From NCBI RefSeq assembly GCF_000442645.1, contig NC_021915.1, positions 1,736,001 through 1,800,000 on the forward strand: 64,000 nucleotides of DNA, given 5' to 3'. Origin of the DNA: Corynebacterium maris DSM 45190. GTDB taxonomy: Bacteria; Actinomycetota; Actinomycetes; Mycobacteriales; Mycobacteriaceae. The position numbers and the translations under genes are program-made. The notes beneath the pieces are model-generated. The model had not been told where the DNA came from, ran no database searches, and saw nothing but the letters and a program-made list of their open reading frames with translations. This document shows, in pieces, positions 8,266 through 17,248 of the stretch (positions are counted from its first letter, which is position 1; every line of letters starts with the position of its first letter).

Positions 8266-8658
8266 ATGCGTAACTTCCGTACCGCCGCCGTGGCCGCAGC
8301 CACCGCCCTCACCCTCGGACTGACCGGCACCGCCGTCGCCGGCGCCCAAGAAGGCGATGACGTCACCGAGACCCAGGAGCAGAACGCCTCGCTCTCCTCC
8401 GGCATCACCACCGCGCTCAGCAGCGGCTCCTCCGCGGCCGGCCACGACCAGGAAGCCTGGAAAGAAAATGAAGACGGCCAGATCGAGGCCCCTCTGGTCA
8501 CCGGCGGAGACATGTTCGGCGACGACGTCTCCCCTGATCTGCCGGCCTGGGCCCAGAACTGGAAAGACTTCAACACCGTCGCCAGCGTCGGCGCCGTCGT
8601 CGGCCTGATCGTCGCCGCCGTCAACGCCGCCAAGTACGTCGGATTGCTGCCGCGCTAA
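8266..8658 (+). CDS. Small secreted protein with PAWAQ motif and hydrophobic tail (copy 2)
   Basis: A 130-residue paralogue of the preceding gene. The signal peptide (MRNFRTAAVAAATALTLGL, likely cut after VAGA) leads to an acidic, Ser-rich mature region without the two Cys of copy 1. The shared blocks appear in the same order: ASLSSGI against PSLSSQI, DMFGDD against ELFGVD, LPAWAQ against APAWAQ, then a hydrophobic tail (TVASVGAVVGLIVAA) ending KYVGLLPR. The ribosome site AAAAGGA precedes the ATG. The two genes are probably co-transcribed, and the strong hairpin at 8711 closes the unit. Function is unknown; exported envelope proteins are the most that can be said. Confidence 0.75.
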   Translation: MRNFRTAAVAAATALTLGLTGTAVAGAQEGDDVTETQEQNASLSSGITTALSSGSSAAGHDQEAWKENEDGQIEAPLVTGGDMFGDDVSPDLPAWAQNWKDFNTVASVGAVVGLIVAAVNAAKYVGLLPR

Positions 8659-8710
8659 GGCTTGTGGGGAATGCGGGGAGAACATCCTTCGGCTTCCCCC
8701 TCCTGACGCG

Positions 8711-8748
8711 ACACCGCCCGGGCCCCTCAGGGGCCCGGGCGGTGTTTT
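8711..8748 (+). terminator. Rho-independent terminator of the secreted-protein pair
   Basis: A stem of up to 17 bp (arms 8711-8727 and 8729-8745, core CGCCCGGGCCCC) ends in TTTTGC. The very stable hairpin suits a highly expressed short transcript. Confidence 0.88.
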
Positions 8749-8792
8749 GCATTGAACGATTGCCGGGAAACCGCCGACGCACGGGCGTGCAG

Positions 8793-9677
8793 CTAAACGA
8801 TGCCCTCGTCCGGGAGGGTGAGGATCTCGTTGCCGTCCTCGGTGATGACGATGGTGTGCTCGAACTGCGCGGTGAATTTCCCGTCCCGGTTCTGAATGGT
8901 CCAGCCGTCGTCCCACATCCGGTACGGCAGCTCTCCCAAGTTGATCATCGGTTCAATGGTCAAGGTCATGCCCGGCTCGAGGAGGTCCGTGTAGGCGTCC
9001 GAGTCATAGTGCAGCACGACCAGGCCGTTGTGGAAGGTCGGGCCGACGCCGTGACCGGTGAAGTCCTGCACCACGTTGTAACCGAAACGCTTGGCGTAGG
9101 ACTCGATGACCCTGCCGATGACGTTGATCTGTCGGCCCGGCTTGGCCACCTTGATGCCGCGCATCGTGGCTTCACGGGTGCGCTCGACCAACAGTCGGTG
9201 CTCCTCGGAGACGTTGCCCGCCAGGAAGGTCGCGTTGGTGTCGCCATGGACGCCGTTTTTGTAGGCGGTGACGTCGATGTTGACGATGTCGCCGTCCTGG
9301 ATCACCGTGGAATCGGGGATGCCGTGGCAGACGATCTCATTGAGGGAGATGCAGCTGCCGCGGGTGAAGCCGCGGTAACCGAGGCTCGAGGGGTAGGCGC
9401 CGTGGTCGATCATGTACTCGTGGGCGATGGCGTCGATCTCCGAGGTGGTTTTGCCCGGCTCTACGGCCGCACCGGCCAAGGCCAGGGCGTTGGCTGCGAT
9501 ACGGGAAGCCTCGCGCATCTTCTCGATCGTCTCCGGGGTCTGGACGAACGGCTCGCCGATGTTTTCTTGGACCGTGTCCTTCCACACGTACTCCGGACGT
9601 TCGATGTGGTCGGGCACGGGCGGAGCGGGGACGGGTTTTCCGGGGGTGAGCATTGCACGTTCAGTCATGCCGACCAT
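8793..9677 (-). CDS. map: Methionine aminopeptidase, type I
   Basis: The 294-residue metalloprotease removes the initiator Met from nascent proteins. The five metal ligands are visible: Asp in GDIVNIDVT, Asp in GDTNATF, His in TGHGVGPTFH, Glu in TIEPMI and Glu in FEHT. The catalytic His is in EIVCHGIPD. An N-terminal extension of about 40 residues with PxPxPP and ERPEYVWKD precedes the catalytic domain, as in the longer actinobacterial enzyme. It has no zinc-finger cysteines. Two ATGs compete (9677 and 9668); neither has a strong ribosome site. It is divergent from the DUF5129 gene. Confidence 0.93.
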   Translation of the reverse strand: MVGMTERAMLTPGKPVPAPPVPDHIERPEYVWKDTVQENIGEPFVQTPETIEKMREASRIAANALALAGAAVEPGKTTSEIDAIAHEYMIDHGAYPSSLGYRGFTRGSCISLNEIVCHGIPDSTVIQDGDIVNIDVTAYKNGVHGDTNATFLAGNVSEEHRLLVERTREATMRGIKVAKPGRQINVIGRVIESYAKRFGYNVVQDFTGHGVGPTFHNGLVVLHYDSDAYTDLLEPGMTLTIEPMINLGELPYRMWDDGWTIQNRDGKFTAQFEHTIVITEDGNEILTLPDEGIV

Positions 9678-9778
9678 GCTAGCCCCGGTCCCCGCGATTC
9701 ACGGATTCGGGACCTTCCGACGACCGACAGGAGAAGTGTCCCTAGTCACAGACCTATTTATGCAGTTAAGATGGCCCT

Positions 9779-11317
9779 ATGAGCGAGGAGAAACCAAGCA
9801 CCGCCTTGACTGAGGAAGAATCTGCCGCCGTCGACAAGTCCTCGTCGCCGTCGATCGGGAAAATCGTCCTCGGCACCGCTGGTGTGGCGCTCCTCGTCGG
9901 CGCGGGCGCAGGCCTGGGGATCGGGGCGGCGACGCCCACCCCGCAGCAGCAGGACTACGCGGTCTCTGCGACCGGGCCGCTGGCCCCGTCGACGCAGCTG
10001 GCCACCGAGGTACATGACCCGCACGGCGTGCTCAGCGCCGACGACGAACAACGCCTGCTGCGCGACGCGGAACGGTTGGACGCCCCCGCCGTGGTCGCCC
10101 AGCTGCACTACCTGGTGTTCGCAGAAAACCACGAGAACGTCAACGACACCGTCGAAGAATTCATCCGCGACGCCCGCCCTGAGCTGATCGGCGCCGACGA
10201 CGACTCTTTCGCCGACGGCGTGCTCATCGTCGGCGTCGGCCTGGATCCGCGCCAGTCGTTTGTCTTCGCCGGCAACGACGTCGCCGACGCGCTGCACCTG
10301 CGGGATGGCCGCCACCTCGACGACGCGGTCACCGCCATCCAGCCGGGCGTGCGCGACGACAACATCCCCGCCGGGCTATTCGCGGGCGCGAACTCCGCCA
10401 CCGACGTCGAGGAACTCAGTCAAACCCTCTACGACGACGCCGTCGGCTCCCGCACCGCCGGCATCATCGGCGGCGGCGTGGGCGCAGGCGCGCTGGGCGG
10501 ATCCCTCGCCGCCGCCGCCGGCGCCACCGCCCGCACCCGCTCCCGGAAGATCGCCCAGGCACGCGCGGAAATGGACCTGGTGTCCGCGGAATACGGCCAG
10601 CTCGCCGGGCGTCTCGACCAGATCGACGTGCGCGCCCACTCGCTGGCCTCGCCTTTCGCCGACGCCACGATGCGCAGGCAGTGGGAGGAGGTCCGGGACC
10701 GCTTCCTGCGGCTACACGACGAGGTGGACGCACTCGGAGAACTGACGCCCTCCTCCCCCGACAAGGAGTTCCTGGCCAAAACAGACGAAATCACCGAGGC
10801 CGCGTTGACGACCCGGCAGGTCAGTTACGCCGAAGACAACATCGACACGCTCTTTCGCCTCGAACACGGCGACGACGTCGTCCGCCGCACCGAACTGGAA
10901 GCGCTGCGTTCCGACGTCGTGGAGGCGCAGGTCAGCCTGGAGGACACCGACAGCGGACTGTACCGCGAACTGCAACGGGTACGCGACCAGGCCGACTCTC
11001 TGTCCTCCCGCACCGGCGACGAGGACTTCCTCGACCACTTCGTGGTCCTGCTGGCGGATTACCGTTCCGTGCTGGGTGAGCTGCGCCGCCAGCAGTTCGA
11101 CGACGTCGACGAAGCGGAGGCCACCGCCCTCAAGTCCCCGGCCGTGTACGAGCGCGGCTGGCGCCCGGGATACGGCTACCACGACTTCGTCCCGTTTTGG
11201 GTGATGGCGTCCTGGCACACCAGCAATGTCCAGGCACAACAGGCGGCGTCCTCCGGGGCCACGAACACGTCTTTCAGTTCCGGGTTCTCCGGCGCCGGCG
11301 GCTCCTCAAGCTTCTAG
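9779..11317 (+). CDS. DUF5129-type membrane protein with TPM-like domain
   Basis: This 512-residue protein belongs to a corynebacterial family of unknown function. A short polar N-terminus is followed by a membrane span (about residues 26-50, KIVLGTAGVALLVGAGAGLG). A region of about 150 residues resembles TPM domains (VHDPHGVLSADDEQRLLRDAERL, then DGVLIVGVGLDPRQSFVFAG). A second Gly/Ala hydrophobic segment (IIGGGVGAGALGGSLAAAAG) comes next, then a long charged, probably coiled-coil region (about 260-430). The end is a Ser/Gly-rich tail (SSGFSGAGGSSSF) as found in many TPM proteins. Some TPM proteins act in envelope assembly or photosystem repair, so no specific role can be claimed. Its stop lies 7 bases from the convergent pbp stop. 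Confidence 0.75.
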   Translation: MSEEKPSTALTEEESAAVDKSSSPSIGKIVLGTAGVALLVGAGAGLGIGAATPTPQQQDYAVSATGPLAPSTQLATEVHDPHGVLSADDEQRLLRDAERLDAPAVVAQLHYLVFAENHENVNDTVEEFIRDARPELIGADDDSFADGVLIVGVGLDPRQSFVFAGNDVADALHLRDGRHLDDAVTAIQPGVRDDNIPAGLFAGANSATDVEELSQTLYDDAVGSRTAGIIGGGVGAGALGGSLAAAAGATARTRSRKIAQARAEMDLVSAEYGQLAGRLDQIDVRAHSLASPFADATMRRQWEEVRDRFLRLHDEVDALGELTPSSPDKEFLAKTDEITEAALTTRQVSYAEDNIDTLFRLEHGDDVVRRTELEALRSDVVEAQVSLEDTDSGLYRELQRVRDQADSLSSRTGDEDFLDHFVVLLADYRSVLGELRRQQFDDVDEAEATALKSPAVYERGWRPGYGYHDFVPFWVMASWHTSNVQAQQAASSGATNTSFSSGFSGAGGSSSF

Positions 11318-11324
11318 CGCGAAA

Positions 11325-13181
11325 TCAGGCGGCCGGCTCCTGTGCCGGGGCGATCTGCGGTCCGGCCTTCAGCTCGTCGAGCGCGTTCAGGAAGCGGTCC
11401 GCCGCGTTGACGGCGATCGTCGACCCGCCGCCGTAGACGATGAGCGAGGCGAAGGCCAGGTCATCGCGGTAGCCGGTGAACCACGCGTGGGAACCGTCGT
11501 TGACTTCGGCTTCGCCGGTCTTGCCGTGGATGTCACCGGATGCGGTCATCCCGGCCGCCGTGCCGGAGGTCACCACCGAGCGCATCATCCGCTGCACCTG
11601 GTCGATGGTTTCCGGCGCCGGGGACGGCACGTCCTCGCTGACCGTGGTCTCGTGGCCTTCGATCAGGTACGGAACCGGGCGGGTGCCGGCGGCCGCGGTC
11701 GCGGACATCAGCGCCGCCCCGAACGGGCTCGACAGGGTCAGCCCCTGCCCGTAGCCGGCTTCGGTGCGCTCCAGCGGGGTTTCCCCCTCCGGGACCGCAC
11801 CGGTGGCGGTGTTCAACCCGGGAATGTCGTAGTCGACGCCCAACCCGAAGGCCTTGCCCATCTCCTGCAGCTGACCGGGTTCCAACTGCGTGGACATGTC
11901 CGCGAAGGTGGTGTTGCAGGACTGCGCGAAAGCGTTGTTCAGCGGGACGTTGCCCAGGGAGAATCCGTTGAAGTTGGTGACGACGCGCCCGTAGATGTTC
12001 TGGGTGCCCGGGCAGCCGACGACCATGTCGGCGTCCATCCCCAATTGCTGCACTCCGGACGCCGCGGTGATGACCTTGAAAATCGATCCCGGCGGGTACT
12101 GGCCCATCAGCGCGAGATCCCCGGCGCGGTCGGCGGCTTCCGTTTGGGCGACGGCCAGCACCTGCCCGGTGGAGGGGCGGATCGCGACGAGCATCGCTTC
12201 CATGTCCTGCGGCAGTTGCGACAGGGATTGCTCTGCGGCGACCTGTGCGTCGCGGTCCAGGCTCACCCGCACCGCCGGTTCGGGGTGTGGTTCGTGGTAC
12301 ACCAGATCGCCGATCACGGCGCCGTTGTCGTTGACGGCGGAGACCTTCCACCCGGCGTCGCCCTCCAAGTCGTCGGCGACCAGCGGGCCGATCCGGGCCA
12401 TGATGTCCGGTGCGAAACCGGGGTCGGTGGAGACCATGGCGGCCTCTTCGTTGAGGAAGACTTCCCGGCGCTCAGCCAGGTCAGTCTCCACGGCGGGGCC
12501 TTCAACGGCGTTGATCATAGCCACCGAATACGTCCCGCCCGCCGCGGACAGCTCCTCCGTCAGGGCCGCCGCATCAATCGTGGGCACCGTCTCGTCGCGG
12601 TCGTGGGCCGCGTTGACGGCGCGGGCGATCGCCCCGGCGGTCTCCTCCGGGTCGCGCATCACCTCCGTGTCGACCAGGACGCGGTACATGCTGCCCGGGG
12701 CCATCAGCTCCGCCCCGTCCGAACTGACGACGCTGGCTTTCATCGCCGGCACGGAGCGCAGCTCCAGGTGTTGATTTGCGCCGATCTGCGGGTGCACGAC
12801 GGTCGGTTGCCAGCGGACGGTCCACTCCCCGGACGTCTGGGTGAGCACCATCTGCGTGTCGTAGGCCACGTTGCGGTCCCGGGGCAGCTGCCAGTTCAGG
12901 CGGTAGCTGGCGGTGGCGTGTGTGCCGTCTTGGGAGACTCCGGTGAGCTCTGCGCTCAGCCCTTCCGCTTGGAGGCCGTCGTAGGACTGGGTAATCATCT
13001 TGAGGGCGGGCTCCGGTTGGTCCACCAGGCCCGCGACCGTGTCGGCGTCGCGGGCGGCGAAGGCCGACAGAAATTCTTCGGCGGTCGGCTCGGCGGACAC
13101 GGGTTTCGGAGTGCAGCCCGCGATCACCCCGGCCACCAGCAACAGCACCGCGACCAGTCCACCGACCCTTTTCATGGGCAT
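11325..13181 (-). CDS. pbp: Lipoprotein class B penicillin-binding protein (transpeptidase)
   Basis: The 618-residue exported transpeptidase cross-links peptidoglycan. The N-terminus is a lipoprotein signal (VAVLLLVAGVIAGC), so the enzyme is lipid-anchored rather than held by a transmembrane helix. An NTF2-like MecA_N domain follows (FLSAFAARDADTVAGLVDQP), then a dimerisation domain, then the transpeptidase domain. Its active-site motifs are SIFK (Ser near residue 365), SCN (near 421) and KTG (near 553). The MecA_N plus PBP dimer plus transpeptidase layout is that of PBP2a-like proteins. Start codons at 13181 (MPMKR) and 13175 (MKR) are both possible. It follows ispG in the same direction. 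Confidence 0.9.
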   Translation of the reverse strand: MPMKRVGGLVAVLLLVAGVIAGCTPKPVSAEPTAEEFLSAFAARDADTVAGLVDQPEPALKMITQSYDGLQAEGLSAELTGVSQDGTHATASYRLNWQLPRDRNVAYDTQMVLTQTSGEWTVRWQPTVVHPQIGANQHLELRSVPAMKASVVSSDGAELMAPGSMYRVLVDTEVMRDPEETAGAIARAVNAAHDRDETVPTIDAAALTEELSAAGGTYSVAMINAVEGPAVETDLAERREVFLNEEAAMVSTDPGFAPDIMARIGPLVADDLEGDAGWKVSAVNDNGAVIGDLVYHEPHPEPAVRVSLDRDAQVAAEQSLSQLPQDMEAMLVAIRPSTGQVLAVAQTEAADRAGDLALMGQYPPGSIFKVITAASGVQQLGMDADMVVGCPGTQNIYGRVVTNFNGFSLGNVPLNNAFAQSCNTTFADMSTQLEPGQLQEMGKAFGLGVDYDIPGLNTATGAVPEGETPLERTEAGYGQGLTLSSPFGAALMSATAAAGTRPVPYLIEGHETTVSEDVPSPAPETIDQVQRMMRSVVTSGTAAGMTASGDIHGKTGEAEVNDGSHAWFTGYRDDLAFASLIVYGGGSTIAVNAADRFLNALDELKAGPQIAPAQEPAA

Positions 13182-13237
13182 AAAAATAGCAGCGCCGAAG
13201 ACTGCTTCGACGCTGCCACGCACAAGATCTCCCGTGT

Positions 13238-14404
13238 CTAGCGGGTGACCTTGACTTCTGCCTTGGTGCCCTGGATCTCTTCCAGCCCCTGCTCCTCGGC
13301 GATGCGGTAGGCCTCCTCGATGAGGGTCTCGACGATCTTGGCCTCCGGCACCGTCTTGATCACTTCGCCCTTGACGAAGATCTGGCCCTTGCCGTTGCCG
13401 GAGGCCACGCCGAGATCCGCGTCGCGGGCTTCTCCCGGCCCGTTGACCACACAGCCCATGACGGCCACGCGCAGCGGAAATTCCATGCCCTCCAGTCCGG
13501 CGGTGACTTCTTCGGCGAGGGTGTACACGTCGACCTGGGCGCGGCCGCAGGACGGGCAGGACACGATCTCCAGGCCGCGCTGACGCAGGTTCAGCGACTG
13601 CAGGATCTGGTCGCCGACCTTGATCTCTTCGACCGGGTCGGCGGACAGGGACACGCGGATGGTGTCGCCGATGCCCTGCGACAGCAGGGCGCCGAAGGCG
13701 ACGGAAGACTTGATGGTGCCCATGAACTTCGGGCCCGCCTCCGTCACCCCGAGGTGCAGCGGGTAGTCGCACTGCGCCGCCAGCTGGCGGTAGGCCTCGA
13801 CCATCAGGACCGGGTCGGAGTGCTTGACGGAGATGGCGATGTCACCGAAGCCGTGCTCCTCGAAGAGGCCGGCCTCCCAGAGGGCGGACTCCACGAGCGC
13901 CTCCGGCGTCGCCTTGCCGTTGTATTTGGTCAGGATGCGCTGATCCAGGGAACCGCCGTTGACGCCGATGCGGATCGGCACGCCCGCATCGCCGGCGGCC
14001 TGGGCGACTTCCTTGACGCGGCCGTCGAACTCCTTGATGTTGCCCGGGTTCACGCGCACTGCGGCGACGCCGGCGTCGATTGCGGAGAAGATGTACTTCG
14101 GCTGAAAGTGAATGTCCGCGATGACCGGGATCGGCGACTTCTTGGCGATCGCCTCCAGCGCCTCGGCGTCGGCCGGCTTGGGCACGGCCACGCGCACGAT
14201 GTCGCAGCCGGCGGTGGTCAGCTGGGCGATTTGCTGCAGGGTGGAGTTGATGTCGTGGGTCTGGGTGGTGGTCATCGACTGCACCGACACCGGGTAGTCC
14301 GACCCCACGCCCACGTCGCCGACCTTGAGCTGGCGGGTGACGCGTCGCGGAGCCAAGGTCGGAGGCGGGGCGTCGGGAAGACCGAGTCCGATCGGTGTGG
14401 CCAT
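13238..14404 (-). CDS. ispG: 4-hydroxy-3-methylbut-2-en-1-yl diphosphate synthase
   Basis: This 388-residue Fe-S enzyme of the non-mevalonate isoprenoid pathway converts MEcPP to HMBPP. The N-terminal TIM-barrel part shows VGSDYPVSVQSMTTTQTHD and the ADIHFQPKY block. The C-terminal part holds the [4Fe-4S] ligands in CPSCGR and in MGCVVNGPGEARDAD. The start at 14404 has AGGAG seven bases upstream. dxr, rseP and ispG run in the same direction, so two steps of the same pathway sit around the site-2 protease, as in mycobacteria. Confidence 0.97.
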   Translation of the reverse strand: MATPIGLGLPDAPPPTLAPRRVTRQLKVGDVGVGSDYPVSVQSMTTTQTHDINSTLQQIAQLTTAGCDIVRVAVPKPADAEALEAIAKKSPIPVIADIHFQPKYIFSAIDAGVAAVRVNPGNIKEFDGRVKEVAQAAGDAGVPIRIGVNGGSLDQRILTKYNGKATPEALVESALWEAGLFEEHGFGDIAISVKHSDPVLMVEAYRQLAAQCDYPLHLGVTEAGPKFMGTIKSSVAFGALLSQGIGDTIRVSLSADPVEEIKVGDQILQSLNLRQRGLEIVSCPSCGRAQVDVYTLAEEVTAGLEGMEFPLRVAVMGCVVNGPGEARDADLGVASGNGKGQIFVKGEVIKTVPEAKIVETLIEEAYRIAEEQGLEEIQGTKAEVKVTR

Positions 14405-14617
14405 GAAATCTCCTCGTATGAGTTATGTGTTCGTGCTTGGTGGCACAGTGTAGTTCGTGGGCGGCGTCGCGCAGTGCACCTACTCTAACACCACGTTTAC
14501 ACGGTTGAATTCGTAGTTATAGCGCATGGGTCTGGCATCTGCGGGGTCATCCCCTGAGCGTTTCCTGGGACTGTCCCCGCCGCCTTCGCAGGCACGGGGC
14601 AGACCCCGCAACGGAGG

Positions 14618-15829
14618 TCAGCCGAAGAGCCGCACAGGGTTGACCACGTCCGCGATCAGGACGACGCCGCCGAGCGAAATCAGCAGCGCCGCCATCACGA
14701 TCGTCACCGGCATGAGCTTTTCGTAGTTGGCCGGCCCGCCGGGGGTCTGGCCGCGCAGTCGGCGGAAGACGTCGCGGATCTTCTCGTAGATGACCACGGC
14801 GATGTGACCGCCGTCCAGCGGCGGCAGCGGCAACAGGTTGAACAGCGCCAGGAAAAAGTTCAACGAGGCGAGCATGAGCCAGAAGGAGTCCCACAGGGAA
14901 CGCTCCACCAACTCGCCGCCGATGAAGGAGGCGCCGACCACGCTCATCGGCCCGTCCATCTGACGCTCCGCGCCGAAGATGGCCGCGACCACACCCGGGA
15001 TCTTCGCCGGCAGCTGCAGCACCCCCTCCACCGTGGCCTGCAACAGTTGGCCGGTGTAGGCGAAGGTGGCGGGCACCGCCTCCACGGGGCCGAACTGCCG
15101 GACGGCGTCGGCGACGGGGCTGCTCGCCAACCCGATGGAACCGGCCTCATAGGTGTCGCCGGAGGTGGTGTACCGCGTCACCGAATCCAACTCGACGGGG
15201 ATCTCGGAGACCCGCTCACCGCGCTCCACGGTCAGGGTGACCGTCTCCCCCGGCAGCTCCAGCACGGTATCGCGCAGCTGATGGAAGTCGGCGAGTTCCT
15301 CCCCGTTGAGCGCCAGGATCCGGTCGCCCTCTTCGACGCCGGCGTCACCGGCGGGCCCGGCGCCGGAGCACTCGGACAGGGCGCCGTCGGCACGCTGATC
15401 GGAGGTGCACACCACCTCACCGACCACCGGGCGGGTGTCCGCATACGGGTTGGGGATGCCAGAGGCGACCGCGACGCCGTAGATGACGACCAGACCGAGC
15501 AGCAGGTTGACCGCCACTCCCCCGGACAGGACGACGATGCGCTGCCACGCGGGCTTGGTGCGCATCGCGTGCGGAGCCTCCTCCTCGGTGACCTCGTCGA
15601 GCGCGGTCATGCCGGCTATCTCGCAGTACCCGCCGAAGGGCACCGCCGCGACGCCGTATTCCGTGTGGCCTTTCTTTCTGGAGAAGAGGGTGGGGCCGAA
15701 GCCGATGAAATATCGACGCACGCGCATGCCGAAGGCACGCGCCGTCAGCATGTGCCCCGCCTCGTGCAGCGCGATGGTCACGGCGATGCCTAGCGCGAAA
15801 AGCAGGACTCCGAGCAGGTAAGCGCCCAC
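14618..15829 (-). CDS. rseP: M50 site-2 zinc metalloprotease (RseP/Rip1 family)
   Basis: The 403-residue membrane protease cuts substrates inside the bilayer, typically anti-sigma factors; in mycobacteria the homologue Rip1 controls several sigma factors. The zinc motif HEAGH is in the first membrane helix (VTIALHEAGHML), followed by the FGPTLFSRKKGHTEYG block. A periplasmic PDZ domain (EEGDRILALNGEELADFHQL) sits mid-protein. The second active-site motif is NLLPLPPLDGGH. The C-terminal membrane helix is MPVTIVMAALLISLGGVVLI. The start is GTG at 15829 with AGGAGC upstream. It lies 29 bases after dxr. Confidence 0.95.
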   Translation of the reverse strand: MGAYLLGVLLFALGIAVTIALHEAGHMLTARAFGMRVRRYFIGFGPTLFSRKKGHTEYGVAAVPFGGYCEIAGMTALDEVTEEEAPHAMRTKPAWQRIVVLSGGVAVNLLLGLVVIYGVAVASGIPNPYADTRPVVGEVVCTSDQRADGALSECSGAGPAGDAGVEEGDRILALNGEELADFHQLRDTVLELPGETVTLTVERGERVSEIPVELDSVTRYTTSGDTYEAGSIGLASSPVADAVRQFGPVEAVPATFAYTGQLLQATVEGVLQLPAKIPGVVAAIFGAERQMDGPMSVVGASFIGGELVERSLWDSFWLMLASLNFFLALFNLLPLPPLDGGHIAVVIYEKIRDVFRRLRGQTPGGPANYEKLMPVTIVMAALLISLGGVVLIADVVNPVRLFG

Positions 15830-15858
15830 GAAGCTCCTCGTATAAGTCTGGGGGTGGT

Positions 15859-17043
15859 TTAGCGGGTCAGCGTGTCAACGAGCGCGTTCGCGCGGCGACG
15901 GGCTTCCGCCTCGACGGTGAGTATGTCGTCGACGCTTGAGGCTACACCCGCGAATTCGTCGGCAGAAGTCACGATCTCACCGACCACGTCGACGATCTGG
16001 GGAAAGGCGATGCGTCCGGCGAGGAAGGCCGCGGCGGCCTCTTCGTTGGCGGCGTTGTACACCGCCGGGTAAGAACCGCGTTTAGCCGCGACGTGGCGGG
16101 CCAGCCCGACGGCGGGAAAAGCCTCGTCGTCAAGCGGTTCGAAGCGCCAGTCGTGGGCCCGGGCGAAATCGAGGGCCGGCTGGGCCTTCGGCACCCGGGA
16201 GGGCCACGCGAGCGCGTGCGCGATCGGCAGCTTCATCGACGGCGGGGAGGCCTGCGCGACGGTGCCGCCGTCGACGAAGGTGACCATGGAGTGGATGATC
16301 GACTGCGGGTGCACGGTGACGTCGATGCGCTCAGGCGCCATGCCGAACAGCAGGCTCGCCTCGATGAGCTCCAGGCCCTTGTTGATCAGCGTCGCGGAAT
16401 TCAGGGTGTTCATCTGCCCCATCGACCACGTCGGGTGCTGGGCCGCCTGTTGCGGGGTCACCTCCCACATCTGCTCCCTGCTCCATCCGCGAAACGGCCC
16501 GCCGGACGCGGTCAGCACCAGCCGCTCGACTTCTTCCGCCGTGCCGGAGCGCAGGCACTGGGCCATGGCGGAGTGCTCGGAGTCGACGGGCACGATCTGG
16601 CCCGGGCGCGCGGCGGAGATCACCAGATCCCCGCCGGCGACCAACGACTCCTTGTTGGCCAGCGCCAACGTGGCGCCCGATTCGATGGTCGCCAGCGTCG
16701 CGGCCAGCCCCAATGACCCGACCAGGGCGTTGAGGACGGTGTCGGCGGGAGTCGTCTCGACCAGGGTGCGGGCGGCGTCCTCGCCGGCGATGACCTCGCC
16801 GCCGAGCGCCCGGCCGACGGCCTGCGCGGCCTCCCGCTTGGCGACGGCCACCTGCTCCGGCTTGAGCCCCAAAGCGCGGGCCTGCGCGATGATCAGGTCC
16901 GGGTCGGAGCCTCCCGCCGCGACGCCGACGACGTCGAAGCGGTCGGGGTGGTCGGCGATGACCTCGAGCGCCTGGGTGCCGATGGAGCCCGTCGACCCGA
17001 GAATCAGGACGCGGGAAGGGCCGGTAGTGTTGGGGTTGCTCAC
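15859..17043 (-). CDS. dxr: 1-deoxy-D-xylulose 5-phosphate reductoisomerase
   Basis: This 394-residue NADPH enzyme makes MEP from DXP, the first committed step of the non-mevalonate isoprenoid pathway. The NADPH loop LILGSTGSIGTQALEV is at the N-terminus. ALANKESLVAGG and VPVDSEHSAMAQ form the active site and metal region (Asp, Glu). TASGGPFRGWS is the substrate loop and HPTWSMG follows. The start is set at GTG 17043, with AGGGG upstream and MSNPNTTGPSRVLILG as a family-like N-terminus; an open frame runs about 36 codons further but lacks family similarity. It is the first gene of the dxr-rseP-ispG series. Confidence 0.96.
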   Translation of the reverse strand: MSNPNTTGPSRVLILGSTGSIGTQALEVIADHPDRFDVVGVAAGGSDPDLIIAQARALGLKPEQVAVAKREAAQAVGRALGGEVIAGEDAARTLVETTPADTVLNALVGSLGLAATLATIESGATLALANKESLVAGGDLVISAARPGQIVPVDSEHSAMAQCLRSGTAEEVERLVLTASGGPFRGWSREQMWEVTPQQAAQHPTWSMGQMNTLNSATLINKGLELIEASLLFGMAPERIDVTVHPQSIIHSMVTFVDGGTVAQASPPSMKLPIAHALAWPSRVPKAQPALDFARAHDWRFEPLDDEAFPAVGLARHVAAKRGSYPAVYNAANEEAAAAFLAGRIAFPQIVDVVGEIVTSADEFAGVASSVDDILTVEAEARRRANALVDTLTR

Positions 17044-17248
17044 GACCCCTATTCTGTCATGTCCCCTCCCGGTGCGTCCGCACCTGGTGACCCCCGCCAT
17101 CATCCTTCGGTTTGCACCCGAGCGGGTGGGGTAGGTCTCCGAGTCGGACATGGTTATGCAAGAATAGGTAATTAAGTATCGGTATTACTTCTCCCCCGTC
17201 CACCTTCCGGGCGGGCCGGGCAGGAGTGATCAGCGTAAGGAGTTTGAG

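Noticed and set aside
13182..13772. Extension of the pbp frame into ispG
   Set aside because: The lipoprotein signal at 13181 marks the start, and the extension overlaps the conserved C-terminal Fe-S part of ispG.
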